In this document: positions 9,478 to 18,772 of the stretch, piece after piece
Layout: the number at the start of each line of letters is the position of its first letter
Numbering within the stretch: the first letter of the stretch is position 1
DNA from: Xanthomonas arboricola pv. juglandis
Lineage (GTDB): Bacteria > Pseudomonadota > Gammaproteobacteria > Xanthomonadales > Xanthomonadaceae
Length of the DNA: 64,000 nucleotides
Assembly (NCBI RefSeq): GCF_001013475.1
Contig: NZ_JZEF01000003.1
Location: 588,956-652,955, forward strand
Direction of reading: 5' to 3'
Made by a program: the position numbers and the translations under genes
The notes under the pieces: model-generated
What the model saw: the letters and a program-made list of their open reading frames with translations, nothing else
Databases searched by the model: none
What the model was told of the DNA's origin: nothing

Positions 9478-10902
9478 TCAACCGGCCGCATGCCCGCGCC
9501 AGTGCGCCGGTCCCGCGCAGTGGCCATCGTCGTGTGCATGCCCGAACAGTTCGTCCAGCATGCGCCGCGACGGGCTCCACTCGCCGATCGCCGGGTGGAT
9601 CAGCATCGCCTTGCAGGCGTCCAGGTGGCTGCCGCTGAGCGCGGCCTCGATTGCGGCGTGTTCGTAGGCCTTGAATGAGCGCACCAGCCCTTGCACCGCG
9701 GCCGGCAGCGGCGCGGCCTGGATCGGCACGATGCGGTCGCGATCGATGTCGGAGGCGATTTCCACGATGTCGTCGTCGGCCAGCTCGGCCAGCGCGCCCT
9801 GGTTGCGCACGTTGACCACGTGCCGGCTGGGGCGTGCGCCGGTCAGCGCGCTCATCACGTCCACCGCGATGCGGTGATAGCCGGTGCTGGCGCGGAACGG
9901 GTCCGGCTGCGGCGCCAGGTCAGGCGCGAAGGCCGAGCCGGCCTCGGCCTCCAGCTTCATGTACGAGCCGGAGCGCTGCGCCAGATAGGCGGCATAGGTC
10001 TGCACCGCGCCGGTGGTGTCGCCGGCCTCCAGGCGGCTGCGCAGGTCGCCGATCAGGCTGCGGTTGAGCCGTTCGATCTCGCCACCGCGGCTGGCGCCGC
10101 TGGCGCGCTGGTTGTCCAGGGCGCGGCGGCGTTCGTAGAAGAAGTACAAGTACTCGGTGGGGATCAGCCGCAGCGCACGCAGCATGTCGAAGTCGAACAA
10201 CGGCGCCAGGTACAGCTGCCGCAGGATGGCGTCGTCGGCGAGCACGCGGTCGATGATGTCCACGCCACGCAGCCGCACTGCGCGGATCCAGCCCAAGTGG
10301 TTGAGGCCGACGTAGTCGCATTCCACCTCTTCGGCCGGCTCGCCGAGCGCGCGCGCGATGTTGTGGAACAGCTCTACCGGCGTGTCGCAGATGCCGACCA
10401 CGCGCGCGCGGGTGTGCGCGCTGATGGCCTGGGTGATCAGCCCGGCCGGGTTGGTGAAGCTGACCAGCCAGGCGTTCGGGCTCAGGCGCTCGATTAGGCG
10501 CGCCTGTTCGATCGCCACCGGCACCGTGCGCAAGGCCTTGGCCACGCCGCCGGGGCCGGTGGTTTCCTGGCCGGAATAGCCGTGGCGGATAATGGTCTGC
10601 TCGTCGGAGGCACGCTGGGCGATGCCACCGACGCGGATGCTGTTGAGCACGAAGTGCGCGCCCTCGATCGCCGCTTCCGGCGAAGGCGCGGCATGCACCT
10701 GCAGCGCGCCGCCGGACTCGGCGACGATGGCGCGGCCCATCGCCACCATCAGCGCCAGGCGCTCCTGGTCGGGGTCGTACAGCACGATCTCGCGCGCGCC
10801 CAGCGCTTCGGCGGCCTCGTTGACGCCGTACACCACCAACGGCGTGCGTACGCCGCCGCCGCCGATCAGGGTCAGCTTGCGATTGTCGACAGAACTGCTC
10901 AT
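9478..10902 (-). CDS. NAD-dependent 6-phospho-glycosidase, GH4 family, cytoplasmic
   Basis: 474 residues, no signal peptide. GH4 marks: N-terminal Rossmann loop [47 protein letters not shown], the metal/redox cysteine in [12 protein letters not shown] and histidine in [11 protein letters not shown]4 enzymes use NAD+ and a divalent metal in an oxidation-elimination mechanism. The QETTGPGG motif points to the 6-phospho-beta-glucosidase branch rather than MelA galactosidases. Translationally coupled to the PfkB kinase by a 4-bp ATGA overlap, which suggests that the kinase supplies a phosphorylated glycoside. The exact sugar is unknown. Confidence 0.85.
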   Translation of the reverse strand: MSSSVDNRKLTLIGGGGVRTPLVVYGVNEAAEALGAREIVLYDPDQERLALMVAMGRAIVAESGGALQVHAAPSPEAAIEGAHFVLNSIRVGGIAQRASDEQTIIRHGYSGQETTGPGGVAKALRTVPVAIEQARLIERLSPNAWLVSFTNPAGLITQAISAHTRARVVGICDTPVELFHNIARALGEPAEEVECDYVGLNHLGWIRAVRLRGVDIIDRVLADDAILRQLYLAPLFDFDMLRALRLIPTEYLYFFYERRRALDNQRASGASRGGEIERLNRSLIGDLRSRLEAGDTTGAVQTYAAYLAQRSGSYMKLEAEAGSAFAPDLAPQPDPFRASTGYHRIAVDVMSALTGARPSRHVVNVRNQGALAELADDDIVEIASDIDRDRIVPIQAAPLPAAVQGLVRSFKAYEHAAIEAALSGSHLDACKAMLIHPAIGEWSPSRRMLDELFGHAHDDGHCAGPAHWRGHAAG

Positions 10903-11831
10903 GGAACGTCCTCGTGTGTGGGGGGAGATAAAAGAAAAAGGCCGTCGAGCGCGCCGAGCGCGCTGCAACAGGCAGCGCCGGCGTGGCAGCCGTGCTGTGC
11001 GCTTTCGTCCAGCGGCAGGCCGCGCAGCTGGGCGGCCAGAAAGCCGGCATCGAAGGCATCGCCGGCACCGGTGGTGTCGCGCACCGGCACGATGGGCGCA
11101 GCGATCGGGCGTGCGCCGTTGTTGTCGATCACCATGGCGCCCGCAGCGCCGCGCTTGATCACCGCCTGCCGCAGGCCAAGTGCGCGTGTCCACGCCAGGC
11201 AGGCATTGGCGCCGCCGCCGCAGCCCATCAGCGCGGCTTCTTTCTGGTTGGGCAGGAACCAGGTCACCGCGCGGCAGGTGGCGTGGTTGGCCGGGTCGGT
11301 GAGCCAGGCCGGACTGAAGCCCACATCCAGCGAGGTTGTGCAGCCGGCGCGCGCCAGCAGCGGCAACACGACGGCGGCCAGCGCGGCTGGCAACGGCATT
11401 GCGAAATGCACATGCCGGGCCGCGCACATCGCGGCCATGGATTGCTCGCGCAGCAGCAGCGTGCCCAACTCGGCATTGGCGCCGACATAGGTGAAGAACG
11501 AGCGGTCTTCCTGCAGCGACACGCTGGTGGTCACGCCGGTGCCGGCTTCCGAATCGACCAGCCCGTCGGCCGAGACACCGAACTCGCCCAGACGCTGGGC
11601 GAACACCGCGCGGTCCTGCGCACCGATCGCACCGAGTACGCGCACGTTGCAGCCCAGGCGCGCCAGCGCGCAGGCGGTGATGACGGTGCCGCCGCCCAGC
11701 TCACGCGTGTAATGGCGCGCCAGCGCTTCTTCGCCCGGTGCCGGCCAGCGTGCGAAGCCGCTGAAGATGTGGTCCAGATAGACCTCGCCGACCACCACGA
11801 GTTGCGCGGTGTTCACTGCTGGAACGGCCAT
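10899..11831 (-). CDS. PfkB-family carbohydrate kinase
   Basis: 310 residues, cytoplasmic ribokinase fold. Seen: GEVYLDHIFSGFARWPAPGEE at the N-terminus, the GG motif in RELGGGTVITACALARLG, and the C-terminal signature DTTGAGDAFDAGFLAAQL with the catalytic Asp in GAGD. It would transfer phosphate from ATP to a sugar or glycoside hydroxyl. The start at 11831 overlaps the permease gene by 19 bp and the end overlaps GH4 by 4 bp, so the three proteins are probably made in fixed ratio. The family does not reveal the substrate. The context suggests a glycoside destined for GH4. Confidence 0.85.
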   Translation of the reverse strand: MAVPAVNTAQLVVVGEVYLDHIFSGFARWPAPGEEALARHYTRELGGGTVITACALARLGCNVRVLGAIGAQDRAVFAQRLGEFGVSADGLVDSEAGTGVTTSVSLQEDRSFFTYVGANAELGTLLLREQSMAAMCAARHVHFAMPLPAALAAVVLPLLARAGCTTSLDVGFSPAWLTDPANHATCRAVTWFLPNQKEAALMGCGGGANACLAWTRALGLRQAVIKRGAAGAMVIDNNGARPIAAPIVPVRDTTGAGDAFDAGFLAAQLRGLPLDESAQHGCHAGAACCSALGALDGLFLLSPPTHEDVP

Positions 11832-13177
11832 GCGCGCTGCCTCCGTGCCTGGATCAGATACAAGGCGCTGCCCACGCACAGCGCCACCACGGCAGCGAGC
11901 AGGCGGCGTCCCGGGCTGGTCGCCAGCAGATACAGCCAGCCGAACACGCTGATCAGCAACGGCCATGGATACAGCGGCATCGCAAAGGCACGCCGACGTC
12001 GCCTGCGTCGCAACAGCACCACCGCCAGGCATTGCGCCAGAAACTGGAACAGGATCTGGATGATCATCAAGGTGGCGATCAGGTCGTCCAGCGACAGCAG
12101 ACAGGCCAGCGCCGAGGTCGCACCGACGAACAGCAGCGACACGGTCGGAAAGCCGCCGCGCGGATGCAGCCGCGCAAACATGCCGAAGAACTGCCCGGCC
12201 GCCGCGGCCGCATACGGCACCCGCGAATAGCCCAACTGCACAACCAGGGCCGAGCCCCAGCTGGCCAGCACGATCAGCGCCACCGCCACGGTGCTGCCGA
12301 TGGGCCCGTAGATGGCCTGCATGAAGTCGGCCATCACCGCCTTGGAGTGCGCCGCCTGCTGCCAGGGCAGCACACCGAGCAAGGTGATGTTGAGGCCCAG
12401 GTAGAGCAGCGCCACCACCGGGATCGAGATCAGCACCGCGCGCGGAATCGTGCGGCGCGGCTTGCGGATTTCACCGCCCAGCATGCACACGTTGTTGTAG
12501 CCGCCGTAGTCGTAGACCGCGATCAAGGCCACTGCACCAAAGCCCAGCCAGAATCCGTGCGGCGATGCCGGGCGTGCGTGCAAGAACGCCGAGGCGATAC
12601 CAACGTCGAAATGCAGCACGCCACTGACGATGATCCACACGCAGGCGCCGATCACCACCGCACTGACCAGCAGCGACAGCAGCTGCACCGAGCGCGCCTT
12701 GCGATACAGCAGCAGCGTGTTGAACGCGCACAGCGCCATCGCGACCGCAGTGAGCTGGGTATGGCTCAGCCCCGGCAGCAGGAACGCCAGGTACTGCACG
12801 CAACCGACCGCCGCCGAGCCCACCGACAACGGCGCGGTCAGCAGCGTCTGCCACAGATACAGAAAACCGAACAGCCGCCCCCAGCGTTCGCGGCCGTAGG
12901 CCTCGCGCAGATAGTGATACGGCCCACCCGAGCGCGGAATCGCCGCGCCCAATTCGGCCCACACCAACCCGTCGCATAGACACAACAGCGCGCCTGCGAC
13001 CCAACCGGCCAGCACCGCCGGCCCGGCCAGTGCCGACAGCGCCAGCGGGATGGTGATGAACGGCCCGATGCCGATCATGTTGAGCAGGTTGGCCGACAGC
13101 GCGCTCCAGAAACCGAGCGTGCGCGGCGGTGCCGAGGCCTGTGGATTCGCCGGCACGACGCTGGGTGCGGTCAGCAT
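11813..13177 (-). CDS. APC-superfamily inner-membrane permease
   Basis: 454 residues with about 12 predicted membrane spans. The N-terminal GFWSALSANLLNMIGIGPFI is the first-helix glycine-rich motif of amino acid-polyamine-organocation (APC) permeases, followed by PRSGGPYHYLREAYG, also characteristic. APC members usually carry amino acids, so its place between a secreted galactosidase and a sugar kinase is unusual. It may carry a glycosylated amino acid or a small glycoside. The start at 13177 overlaps the upstream GH35 stop by 7 bp. Family is secure, substrate is not. Confidence 0.8.
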   Translation of the reverse strand: MLTAPSVVPANPQASAPPRTLGFWSALSANLLNMIGIGPFITIPLALSALAGPAVLAGWVAGALLCLCDGLVWAELGAAIPRSGGPYHYLREAYGRERWGRLFGFLYLWQTLLTAPLSVGSAAVGCVQYLAFLLPGLSHTQLTAVAMALCAFNTLLLYRKARSVQLLSLLVSAVVIGACVWIIVSGVLHFDVGIASAFLHARPASPHGFWLGFGAVALIAVYDYGGYNNVCMLGGEIRKPRRTIPRAVLISIPVVALLYLGLNITLLGVLPWQQAAHSKAVMADFMQAIYGPIGSTVAVALIVLASWGSALVVQLGYSRVPYAAAAAGQFFGMFARLHPRGGFPTVSLLFVGATSALACLLSLDDLIATLMIIQILFQFLAQCLAVVLLRRRRRRRAFAMPLYPWPLLISVFGWLYLLATSPGRRLLAAVVALCVGSALYLIQARRQRAWPFQQ

Positions 13178-15084
13178 GCGCTGGGCTCCGCCTGCGCGAC
13201 TGCCGCTGTGGCGCGCGCGATGCGTGCGGAGGTCAGCCCGTCTGCGCAGTGAATCGCGGCCGGCTGCAGCTGATGCAGATCCAGCACCAGCACTGCGTTG
13301 TCGCCTTTCTTCAACCACGCGCCAGGGCAGAACAGGCACTGCTGCGGGCCGATGTCCCAGTAACGCCCGAGCAGACGGCCGTTGACCCACAGATAGCCTT
13401 TGCGCCACTGACTCATGTCGATGTAGACGTCGCCGACGGTTTCCAGCGCGATGGCGGCCGCGAAGTACAGGCCGGGCCGTGTGGGTGGGCCTTGCAGCGG
13501 GCGCAGCGTCGGCGCCTTGTCGTCATCCAGCGGCAAGCCGTAGACCTGCCAATCGCGCAGCTCCCTGCCATCCAGCAGCACCGGGCCGAGCAAGCCTTTT
13601 GCATCGCCCAAGGCCGGGCCGAAGTTGATGTGGCCGAAGCTGTCGACCAGGACGTCCAATCTGCGCTCATCGGATGTGGCCTGCGGGAGCGGAAGCTGCG
13701 GTGCGCTGTTCAGGTGCGCGTGCTGCATGCGCGAGACATGCCCGATCTCCTCGCCGCCCAGTTGCACCACCGCGTAGTCGTGCACCTTGCCAAGCTCCAG
13801 CTGCGTGCCGGCTGCAATACGGCGCCGGTACACCACCAGCCCCAGGTTCTGCTTGAGCAGGCGTTGGTTGTCGGTGGGCCGCTCGGTGTGCACCGGCGTG
13901 GGGCTCAGGGTGTCCCAGAGCGCGGCGACCGGGTGCGCTGTGACCGATGCAAAGCGTGCGCGCGGCGGTGCCTGCGGGATTGCCGGCAGCGCGGTGCTGC
14001 TGTGCCGGGCGATGATCCGGCGCAGCGCCATGTACGCGGGCGTGGCGCGGCCGCCTTCGTCGATCGGGGCGCCGTAGTCGTAGCTGGTCAGTGCAGGCTG
14101 GAACTGCGAGCCGTCGTCCTCGGCATTGGCACCGGCGCTCAGGCCGAAGTTGCTGCCGCCATGCACCACGTAGAGATTGAACGAGTAGCCGGCGGCCATC
14201 AGTTGCTGCAGGGTCGGTGCGTAATCGCGCTTTGCGAAGTCGTCTTCGCCCCAATGCGTCAGCCAACCCGGATAGCCTTCGGCCACCCATACCGGCGCGC
14301 TGCCTGCGATCTGCCTTGCTTCCTGCAGTTCAGCCAGATCGGCCCCATCCAGTCCCAGCGCGGCGCCTGGCAGATAGGCCTTGCGCCGGCGCAGATCCTT
14401 CATGCCCTCGGCCAATGAAAACGGACCATCGATGCCGTGCGCGCGCCACAGCGCAGCCAATGCCTGCAGGTAGCCCACGTCGCTGCCCTGCATGCTGTAT
14501 TCGTTCTCGATCTGCAGCATCAGCACCGGTCCGCCGGCACTGGCCATCAACGGGGCGATGCGCGGTGCCACTGCGGCGACATAGCGCTGCACCGCCGCCA
14601 TGTAGCGTGCGTCGCCGGCATCGCGCAAATGCATGCCCGGCTCGCGCAGCAGATACGGCGGCAGCCCGCCCAGCGTCCACTCGGCGCAGACGTACGGGCC
14701 GGGGCGCAGATACACCCATAGCCCTTCCTGTTGGCAGAGGCGGATGAAGGCAACGAAATCGCGTTCGCCGGTGTCGAAATCGAACTGCCCCGGTTCGCGT
14801 TCGTAGGCGTTCCACATTAGGTATAGCGCGATGGTGTTCAAGCCCAGCGCCTTGGCCATGCGGATGCGCTGCAGCCAGTCCGCACGGGCGATGCGCAGCG
14901 GATGCATCTCGCCGCTGCGGAGTTGCCACGGCTGCTGATCCAGCACGAACTGGCCGCGCTCGAAGCCGAACGCATGCGGCCGCCCATCCGGCAGCGGCGC
15001 ATGCAGCGACGACAGCAGCGCCGGCGCGGCCGCCAGACCGAACGGTGCGAGCAGGCCAAACGTACACAGGCTTCTGCGTTTCAT
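13171..15084 (-). CDS. Second, divergent GH35 beta-galactosidase-like enzyme
   Basis: 637 residues, start at ATG 15084 with GGAG 7 bp upstream. The N-terminal MKRRSLCTFGLLAPFGLAAA is a likely signal peptide. GH35 landmarks: RPGPYVCAEWTLGG near 128, acid/base Glu about 195 in LQIENEYSMQ, presumed nucleophile Glu about 269 in WVAEGYPGWLTHWG. Compared with the other GH35 in the window, SGAIHFQRIP is replaced by SGEMHPLRIA and GEYWAGW by AEGYPGW, so substrate preference probably differs. Overlaps the permease start by 7 bp and follows the TonB transporter by 57 bp. Confidence 0.82.
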   Translation of the reverse strand: MKRRSLCTFGLLAPFGLAAAPALLSSLHAPLPDGRPHAFGFERGQFVLDQQPWQLRSGEMHPLRIARADWLQRIRMAKALGLNTIALYLMWNAYEREPGQFDFDTGERDFVAFIRLCQQEGLWVYLRPGPYVCAEWTLGGLPPYLLREPGMHLRDAGDARYMAAVQRYVAAVAPRIAPLMASAGGPVLMLQIENEYSMQGSDVGYLQALAALWRAHGIDGPFSLAEGMKDLRRRKAYLPGAALGLDGADLAELQEARQIAGSAPVWVAEGYPGWLTHWGEDDFAKRDYAPTLQQLMAAGYSFNLYVVHGGSNFGLSAGANAEDDGSQFQPALTSYDYGAPIDEGGRATPAYMALRRIIARHSSTALPAIPQAPPRARFASVTAHPVAALWDTLSPTPVHTERPTDNQRLLKQNLGLVVYRRRIAAGTQLELGKVHDYAVVQLGGEEIGHVSRMQHAHLNSAPQLPLPQATSDERRLDVLVDSFGHINFGPALGDAKGLLGPVLLDGRELRDWQVYGLPLDDDKAPTLRPLQGPPTRPGLYFAAAIALETVGDVYIDMSQWRKGYLWVNGRLLGRYWDIGPQQCLFCPGAWLKKGDNAVLVLDLHQLQPAAIHCADGLTSARIARATAAVAQAEPSAC

Positions 15085-15141
15085 CGCTGCTCCGGAAGTG
15101 GAAGGAATCGCTGCGCCGCGCAGTGAGTGCGCCACGCGCCG

Positions 15142-18114
15142 CTAGAACGCGTACTTGACGGTGAACAAGGCGGTGCTGCCGGCATCGACGATGTCGGAGA
15201 TCGCCAGGTTGTTGCGGCCCACATGTGCCCAGTAGCTGTATTCCTTGGTCAGGTTGGAGATCGACAGGTCCATGCTCACGCCGTTGTCGAAGCGGTAGCC
15301 GGTGTGCAGATCCACGCGGCGGGTCGGGCGTGCCCACAGGTCGTTCCACGGCGCGCCTTCGTGCAGGAAGTCGTAGCCCAGCAGGTAAGAACTGCTGAAG
15401 TGGTAGCTCAGGTTCAACGAGAACCCGTTGTGCTCGTAGAACAACTCCAGGTTGGCCATCGCCGACGGCGCCGATTGCATGTGTTCGTTGTCGAAGCCAG
15501 CCAAGCCCAGGTCGGCGCGCGCATGCTGGCGGGTGGCGTTGGCACTGATGCCCAGGCCGTCGAACGGGGCGGGCAGGTCCTGGAACTTCTGCCGCGCGCT
15601 GAGTTCCACGCCGTAGATCTTGCCGTCGCCGCCGTTGGTGGGCATGTGGTACAGCACCGTGCCGCTGCCGGTGGTGTTGCCATTGGCCTGGGCCGAGCCG
15701 GCATCGTAGATGTAGTTGCGCAGCTGCTTGTAGAAGCCGGCCAGCGAGAAGAAGCCGCCGCGCTCGGTGGACCACTCTCCGGACAGGTCCAGGTTGGTGG
15801 ATTCGATCGGCTTCAGGTCGGGATTGCCCTGGGTGATGGTGGTGACGCCATTGGAGATGTCGATCTGGCTGCCGCCACCCAGCTGTACGAAGGCCGGCCG
15901 CGTATAGCTGGTCCACAGCGAGGCGCGATAGGCGGTGCGCAGGTCCGGCCGCCAGGTCAGGAACACGCTGGGTAGCGGCTCGTTGTAGGAGGTGTGGTTG
16001 TGGTCGAAGTAGCCGACGATTTCGTTGCCGTCCGCATCCACCGGGCTCACCCAGAAGGTGTTGTCGATCCCGGTGTGCTCGAAGCGCACGCCCGGCACGA
16101 TATCCAGGTTGCCGACAGTGAAGGTGGCAGTGGCATAGGCGGCGCTGACCGCCTCGGTGCCGCGCATGGTGTTGCAGTTATAGTTGTTGACGTAGAACGC
16201 ACTGCCGCAGGTGTCCAGGTCATCGTCGCTGAGGTGTTGTGCGATGACGCCGGCCACCGCCGCTTCGCTCACCCGTGGCGTATTCCAGTCGTATTTGCCG
16301 GGAAAGATCGAGGCATAGGTGCCGGTGAAGATGCCCAGATCGCCCAACGTGGTGGTGCCGTCCACGCCGCCGGTATACCAGTCGCGATTGGTGTAGCGGC
16401 GGCTGCTCTTGCTGTACTTCACTCCGAACTGCACTGACCGCAGCGCGCCATCTTCGAAGTCGTAGCGGGTGTCGAAACGCGCGCCGCCCTTCTTCTGGCC
16501 GGAGTAGATCTTGGTCTGCTCGCCATAGCTACTGGCGTACAACGCCGGGATGTTGTTGACCTGCGCCTGCAGCGCGGGCGTGAGCTGCGGGTACGGGAAC
16601 GCGCTACCGCCATAGCGCACGAAGCTGTTGCCGGAGTAGGCGTAGTTGTCCTGGCTGAACTTGTCTTCGCGCCCGTCGATCTCGACATGGTCGGGTCGGT
16701 CGTTATTGCCGAAGCTGTAGAACAGGTTGGGCATGAAGGTCCAGCCGCCGGCGGTCTTTTTGGCGCCGATCTGGAAGGTGGCCAGGTCGGCGACTTCCGG
16801 GTTGGTCTCGTACCAGAAGCGCGAGGCGATGCGGCCGATGTTCGGGGTGAACACGCCCGGCGTGCCGGTCGGCAGGTAGCTCACATCCTGCGGCAGCAAC
16901 TGCACGAAGGTGGTGCCTTGCTCGGTCTTGGCATAGGCGTAGGTCATGCGCGCATACAGCGATAGGCTGTCGTCCACATGCCAGTCGAACGAGGCGTTGC
17001 CGCCATAGCGGCGCTCCCAGCCGGCGGCGATGCCGACGTTCATTCCGGTGCTGGTGAGGTTGTGTTGCGGATCGAAACCGGCCGCGTTGCGACCTTCGGC
17101 ATCGGTGTTCAGGTACTCCCAGGAGCCATCGTTGAGTGCGCTGGTGGCCGCGGCCACCTCGCTGTTGGTGGTGGTGCGGTAGTCGTAGTACGCGCTGGCA
17201 TAGACGCCAAACTGTTGCGCCTCACCGAACTTGTGCTGGAACTCGCCGCCGAAGCCACCGCCCAGGCCATCGCCACCGTAATCGCGCGCACGGCTTTCCA
17301 CCCGGCCGCTGCCGGTGACGCTACCGCTGGTGATGTCCTTGGAGTCGTAGGCGGTGGGCGTGCGGAAATCCAGCGTGCCGCCGATCGCATCACCGTCCAT
17401 GTCCGCGGTGGATGTCTTGTTGGCGACGATGGTCTGCAGGCCGCTCGGCGGCAACAGGCTGAGCTGCACGCTGCGGCTGTACGGCATGCCTTGCGCCACG
17501 GTGACGCCGTCGATCATGTTGACGTTATATTCGGACGGCAGCCCGCGCACCGAGGCGAACATGCCTTCGCCACGCGCGGCACCATCGATGCCGCCGAAGT
17601 ACCCCGAGCCGGTGCTGGTGATGTTGATGCCGGCGATCAGGCCGAGCGCTTCGGCCACGTTGTGCACGGCGGTGCGTTGCAGGTCGTTGGCCGACAGCAC
17701 GTCCACCGTGTTGGCGGCGTTGATCTTCAGGTCGCTGGCGTCGTAGCGGTTGCTCACCACGCTGACCGCCTTCAGTTGCTTGACCTCCTCCAGCGCAATG
17801 GCCACCGAGGCCGTGCCGCTGTCGCCGACCTGCACGCTGGTCTCGGCCGCGCTGAAGCCGGGGTAGTCCAGAGCTAGCGCGTACTGCCCGGCAGGCACAT
17901 CGCGGATGACGAAGTGCCCGCGCGCATCGGCCACCGCGCTGTAGGACGTGCCGGCAATGCGTACCTTCGCATTGGCGGCGGGCTTGCCGCTGCTGCCTTC
18001 CTTGAGGTCTCCCTCCACGGTGCCGGCCACTGCGGCTGCGGCAGACGCCATGCCGGTCACGGTCAGGATTGCCACGACCCACTGCTTGCCGTTCGAACGC
18101 TCACGCTTTGTCAC
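15142..18114 (-). CDS. TonB-dependent outer-membrane transporter with N-terminal carboxypeptidase-regulatory-like domain
   Basis: 990 residues. GTG 18114 was chosen because GAGGTGG sits upstream and it opens the signal peptide (KQWVVAILTVTGMASAAAAV). Residues about 35-110 form a beta-sandwich like the CarboxypepD-regulatory domain of SusC-type proteins. Then come the plug (LSANDLQRTAVHNVAEALG) and a long barrel ending TVKYAF. It probably imports an oligosaccharide or glycopeptide across the outer membrane using the proton-motive force. First gene of a five-gene operon with GH35, permease, kinase and GH4. The substrate is not readable from sequence. Confidence 0.88.
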   Translation of the reverse strand: MTKRERSNGKQWVVAILTVTGMASAAAAVAGTVEGDLKEGSSGKPAANAKVRIAGTSYSAVADARGHFVIRDVPAGQYALALDYPGFSAAETSVQVGDSGTASVAIALEEVKQLKAVSVVSNRYDASDLKINAANTVDVLSANDLQRTAVHNVAEALGLIAGINITSTGSGYFGGIDGAARGEGMFASVRGLPSEYNVNMIDGVTVAQGMPYSRSVQLSLLPPSGLQTIVANKTSTADMDGDAIGGTLDFRTPTAYDSKDITSGSVTGSGRVESRARDYGGDGLGGGFGGEFQHKFGEAQQFGVYASAYYDYRTTTNSEVAAATSALNDGSWEYLNTDAEGRNAAGFDPQHNLTSTGMNVGIAAGWERRYGGNASFDWHVDDSLSLYARMTYAYAKTEQGTTFVQLLPQDVSYLPTGTPGVFTPNIGRIASRFWYETNPEVADLATFQIGAKKTAGGWTFMPNLFYSFGNNDRPDHVEIDGREDKFSQDNYAYSGNSFVRYGGSAFPYPQLTPALQAQVNNIPALYASSYGEQTKIYSGQKKGGARFDTRYDFEDGALRSVQFGVKYSKSSRRYTNRDWYTGGVDGTTTLGDLGIFTGTYASIFPGKYDWNTPRVSEAAVAGVIAQHLSDDDLDTCGSAFYVNNYNCNTMRGTEAVSAAYATATFTVGNLDIVPGVRFEHTGIDNTFWVSPVDADGNEIVGYFDHNHTSYNEPLPSVFLTWRPDLRTAYRASLWTSYTRPAFVQLGGGSQIDISNGVTTITQGNPDLKPIESTNLDLSGEWSTERGGFFSLAGFYKQLRNYIYDAGSAQANGNTTGSGTVLYHMPTNGGDGKIYGVELSARQKFQDLPAPFDGLGISANATRQHARADLGLAGFDNEHMQSAPSAMANLELFYEHNGFSLNLSYHFSSSYLLGYDFLHEGAPWNDLWARPTRRVDLHTGYRFDNGVSMDLSISNLTKEYSYWAHVGRNNLAISDIVDAGSTALFTVKYAF

Positions 18115-18343
18115 GTGCCACCTCGCCAGATGCTGGGCAGCGTTGCCGACGGCAACGCCTTGCCGATGCCTTGCTCTTGGGCAGACGGGTGCACGGCGAT
18201 GCGCGCGCACGGCATGGCACAGCACGCGATCAACGCGTGTGCGAATTACCGAACGGGAGGGGCGCCGGAGCGTCTGCCAGCTGGGACAGCCATGCAGGCG
18301 TCAGTGGCGGGGCGGGGAGTACCCGGCAATGCACTTGGAGCGC

Positions 18344-18358
18344 GAGCGCATTGCGCTC
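18344..18358. promoter_or_regulatory. 15-bp palindrome upstream of the second TonB transporter
   Basis: GAGCGCA-T-TGCGCTC is a perfect 7+7 dyad with a single-base centre, 230 bp before the GTG start. It has the look of a repressor operator or a leader hairpin. Which one cannot be told from sequence. Confidence 0.35.
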
Positions 18359-18572
18359 AACTTGTAATGCTTGGTCATGACGGCTGCACCAGCGTGACGA
18401 CAGCACCGCAGGCGCCGATGCGATGCACTGCATGAGCGGCGACAGATACGCGCTGGTCGGTACGACGATGCTGCATCCAACCATCTCCCAGTGCAGGTGC
18501 TACGTGGAAACGCTGTTGCCGTCATGTGCGTCGGGCGCAGCGCCGATGGCGCGTGTTGCCGACTGTGGCTAG

Positions 18573-18599
18573 TGATAGACCGCGTTTTGCGCTCTGTCA
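18573..18599. promoter_or_regulatory. 27-bp imperfect palindrome, candidate operator
   Basis: Read on the minus strand the arms are TGACAGAGCGC and GCGGTCTATCA around AAAAC. Nine of eleven arm positions pair. The outer TGACAG resembles the half-site of the operators near 33.1 and 33.35 kb but the spacing is different. It lies 460 bp upstream of the transporter start. Confidence 0.35.
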
Positions 18600-18716
18600 A
18601 GTAGGTGTGAAGTGTGTGCGGAGATCCTCGTATTGCCTGCGGATAGATCACCAATTCCGTCTCGCGCAGTCGCGGTGCTTGCATCCTGCGATGCAACGCA
18701 GCATGCGCAGATCATG

Positions 18717-18751
18717 CAACAGGCGCCGGCCATGACAGCCGACGCCTGTTG
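18717..18751. terminator. Stem-loop after the GH3 gene (no T-run)
   Basis: CAACAGGCGCCGGC (18717-18730), loop CATGACA, GCCGACGCCTGTTG (18738-18751): a 14-bp stem with one weak pair, 21 bp beyond the GH3 stop. There is no T-run on the minus strand, so it may be a 3'-end stabiliser or a Rho-dependent end rather than an intrinsic terminator. Confidence 0.55.
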
Positions 18752-18772
18752 TGTGTCACCCAGATGCCCCGC

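Larger units (their letters stand above)
18115..18772 (-). promoter_or_regulatory. Gene-less 658-bp leader of the second TonB transporter operon
   Basis: I see no credible gene here. It holds three dyads: a 15-bp palindrome GAGCGCATTGCGCTC at 18344-18358, an imperfect 27-bp palindrome at 18573-18599, and a stem-loop at 18717-18751 just after the GH3 stop. It is probably the promoter and a long 5' leader for the operon starting at 18114. Confidence 0.5.
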
